From the NCBI GenBank assembly GCA_018830605.1, contig JAHJRZ010000068.1, positions 1-12,451 on the forward strand: a stretch of 12,451 nt of DNA. The letters are read 5' to 3'. The notes below the pieces were generated by a model. It made no database searches. It was given only the letters and a program-made list of their open reading frames with translations, and was not told where the DNA came from. Position numbers and translations under genes: made by a program. The DNA is from Patescibacteria group bacterium (GTDB lineage: Bacteria; Patescibacteriota; UBA1384; JAHJRZ01). Below are positions 12,352 to 12,451 of the stretch, piece after piece. Within the stretch, counting starts at the first letter, position 1, and each line of letters opens with the position of its first letter.

Positions 12352-12451
12352 ACATTGGTCAAATAGCTTTGCGACGACTGGTCTCAAACCAGAGGGTCGG
12401 ATAAAGCCTGGGTGCGGAAAAGAAAATCAAGAATTCGGAATGCAAATTGAA
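12352..12451 (+). other. Structured 5' leader or start of an RNA gene, cut by the window end
   Basis: The predicted transcript forms a two-part hairpin: CGAC (12372-12375) with GTCG (12396-12399), and inside it CTGGT (12378-12382) with ACCAG (12388-12392). An ATG at 12440 (MQIE...) could begin a gene that leaves the window, but it has no good ribosome site. I do not recognise the RNA. The remaining bases of 12048-12170 hold no feature that I can support beyond a weak ATAGTA/TACTAT hairpin after the GrpB gene. Confidence 0.35.

Overview
The window looks like part of a small-genome bacterium of the Candidate Phyla Radiation (Patescibacteria, probably Parcubacteria-like). This is an inference from style, not a marker-gene assignment. 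The signs are AT-rich coding sequence, many starts without a clear Shine-Dalgarno sequence, an isolated PaaX/Cas2-like regulator, a bare glycolytic cluster, AT-rich intergenic hairpins, and TAA/TGA/TAG all used as stops. I found no rRNA, tRNA or CRISPR array.

Layout, left to right. (1) 34-630: a winged-helix/Cas2-like regulator, then a terminator built on a perfect palindrome, then a terminator-like hairpin facing the minus strand. (2) 890-3741: a tight glycolytic operon of phosphoglycerate kinase, class II fructose-bisphosphate aldolase and a PfkB-family sugar kinase, with overlapping reading frames. (3) 3811-4656: a sugar-1-phosphate nucleotidyltransferase with a ribbon-helix-helix DNA-binding domain at its N-terminus. 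(4) About 4720-6143: a GC-rich island unlike its surroundings, with a GHMP-family sugar kinase and a 68-residue orphan gene, both with strong Shine-Dalgarno sequences and both followed by terminators. (5) 6165-8200: trigger factor and ClpP, the classic protein folding and quality-control pair. (6) 8392-9771: a membrane-anchored LysM/M23 peptidoglycan endopeptidase that appears to start at ATT. (7) 9785-10786: the GTPase Obg, carrying a palindromic repeat inside its coding sequence and a replaced C-terminus. Next to it is a possible decayed TnpB/IS605 right end. (8) 11107-12047: a DUF523/TudS-like protein and a GrpB/UPF0157 protein. (9) 12048-12451: an intergenic region with a compact minus-strand small-RNA unit, and a strong plus-strand promoter whose structured transcript leaves the window.

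How the genes fit together: the operon supplies lower glycolysis, and PfkB might fill the phosphofructokinase role often missing in these organisms. The nucleotidyltransferase and the GHMP kinase could act in sequence to make a nucleotide-activated sugar for surface glycans, although their compositions suggest separate origins. The M23 enzyme remodels the wall. Trigger factor, ClpP and Obg are housekeeping. The less explained material is: repeat-like DNA inside pgk and obgE; the ATT start; altered 3-phosphoglycerate-binding residues in PGK; the small orphan gene cassette; and two very short promoter-to-terminator units that may encode small RNAs.
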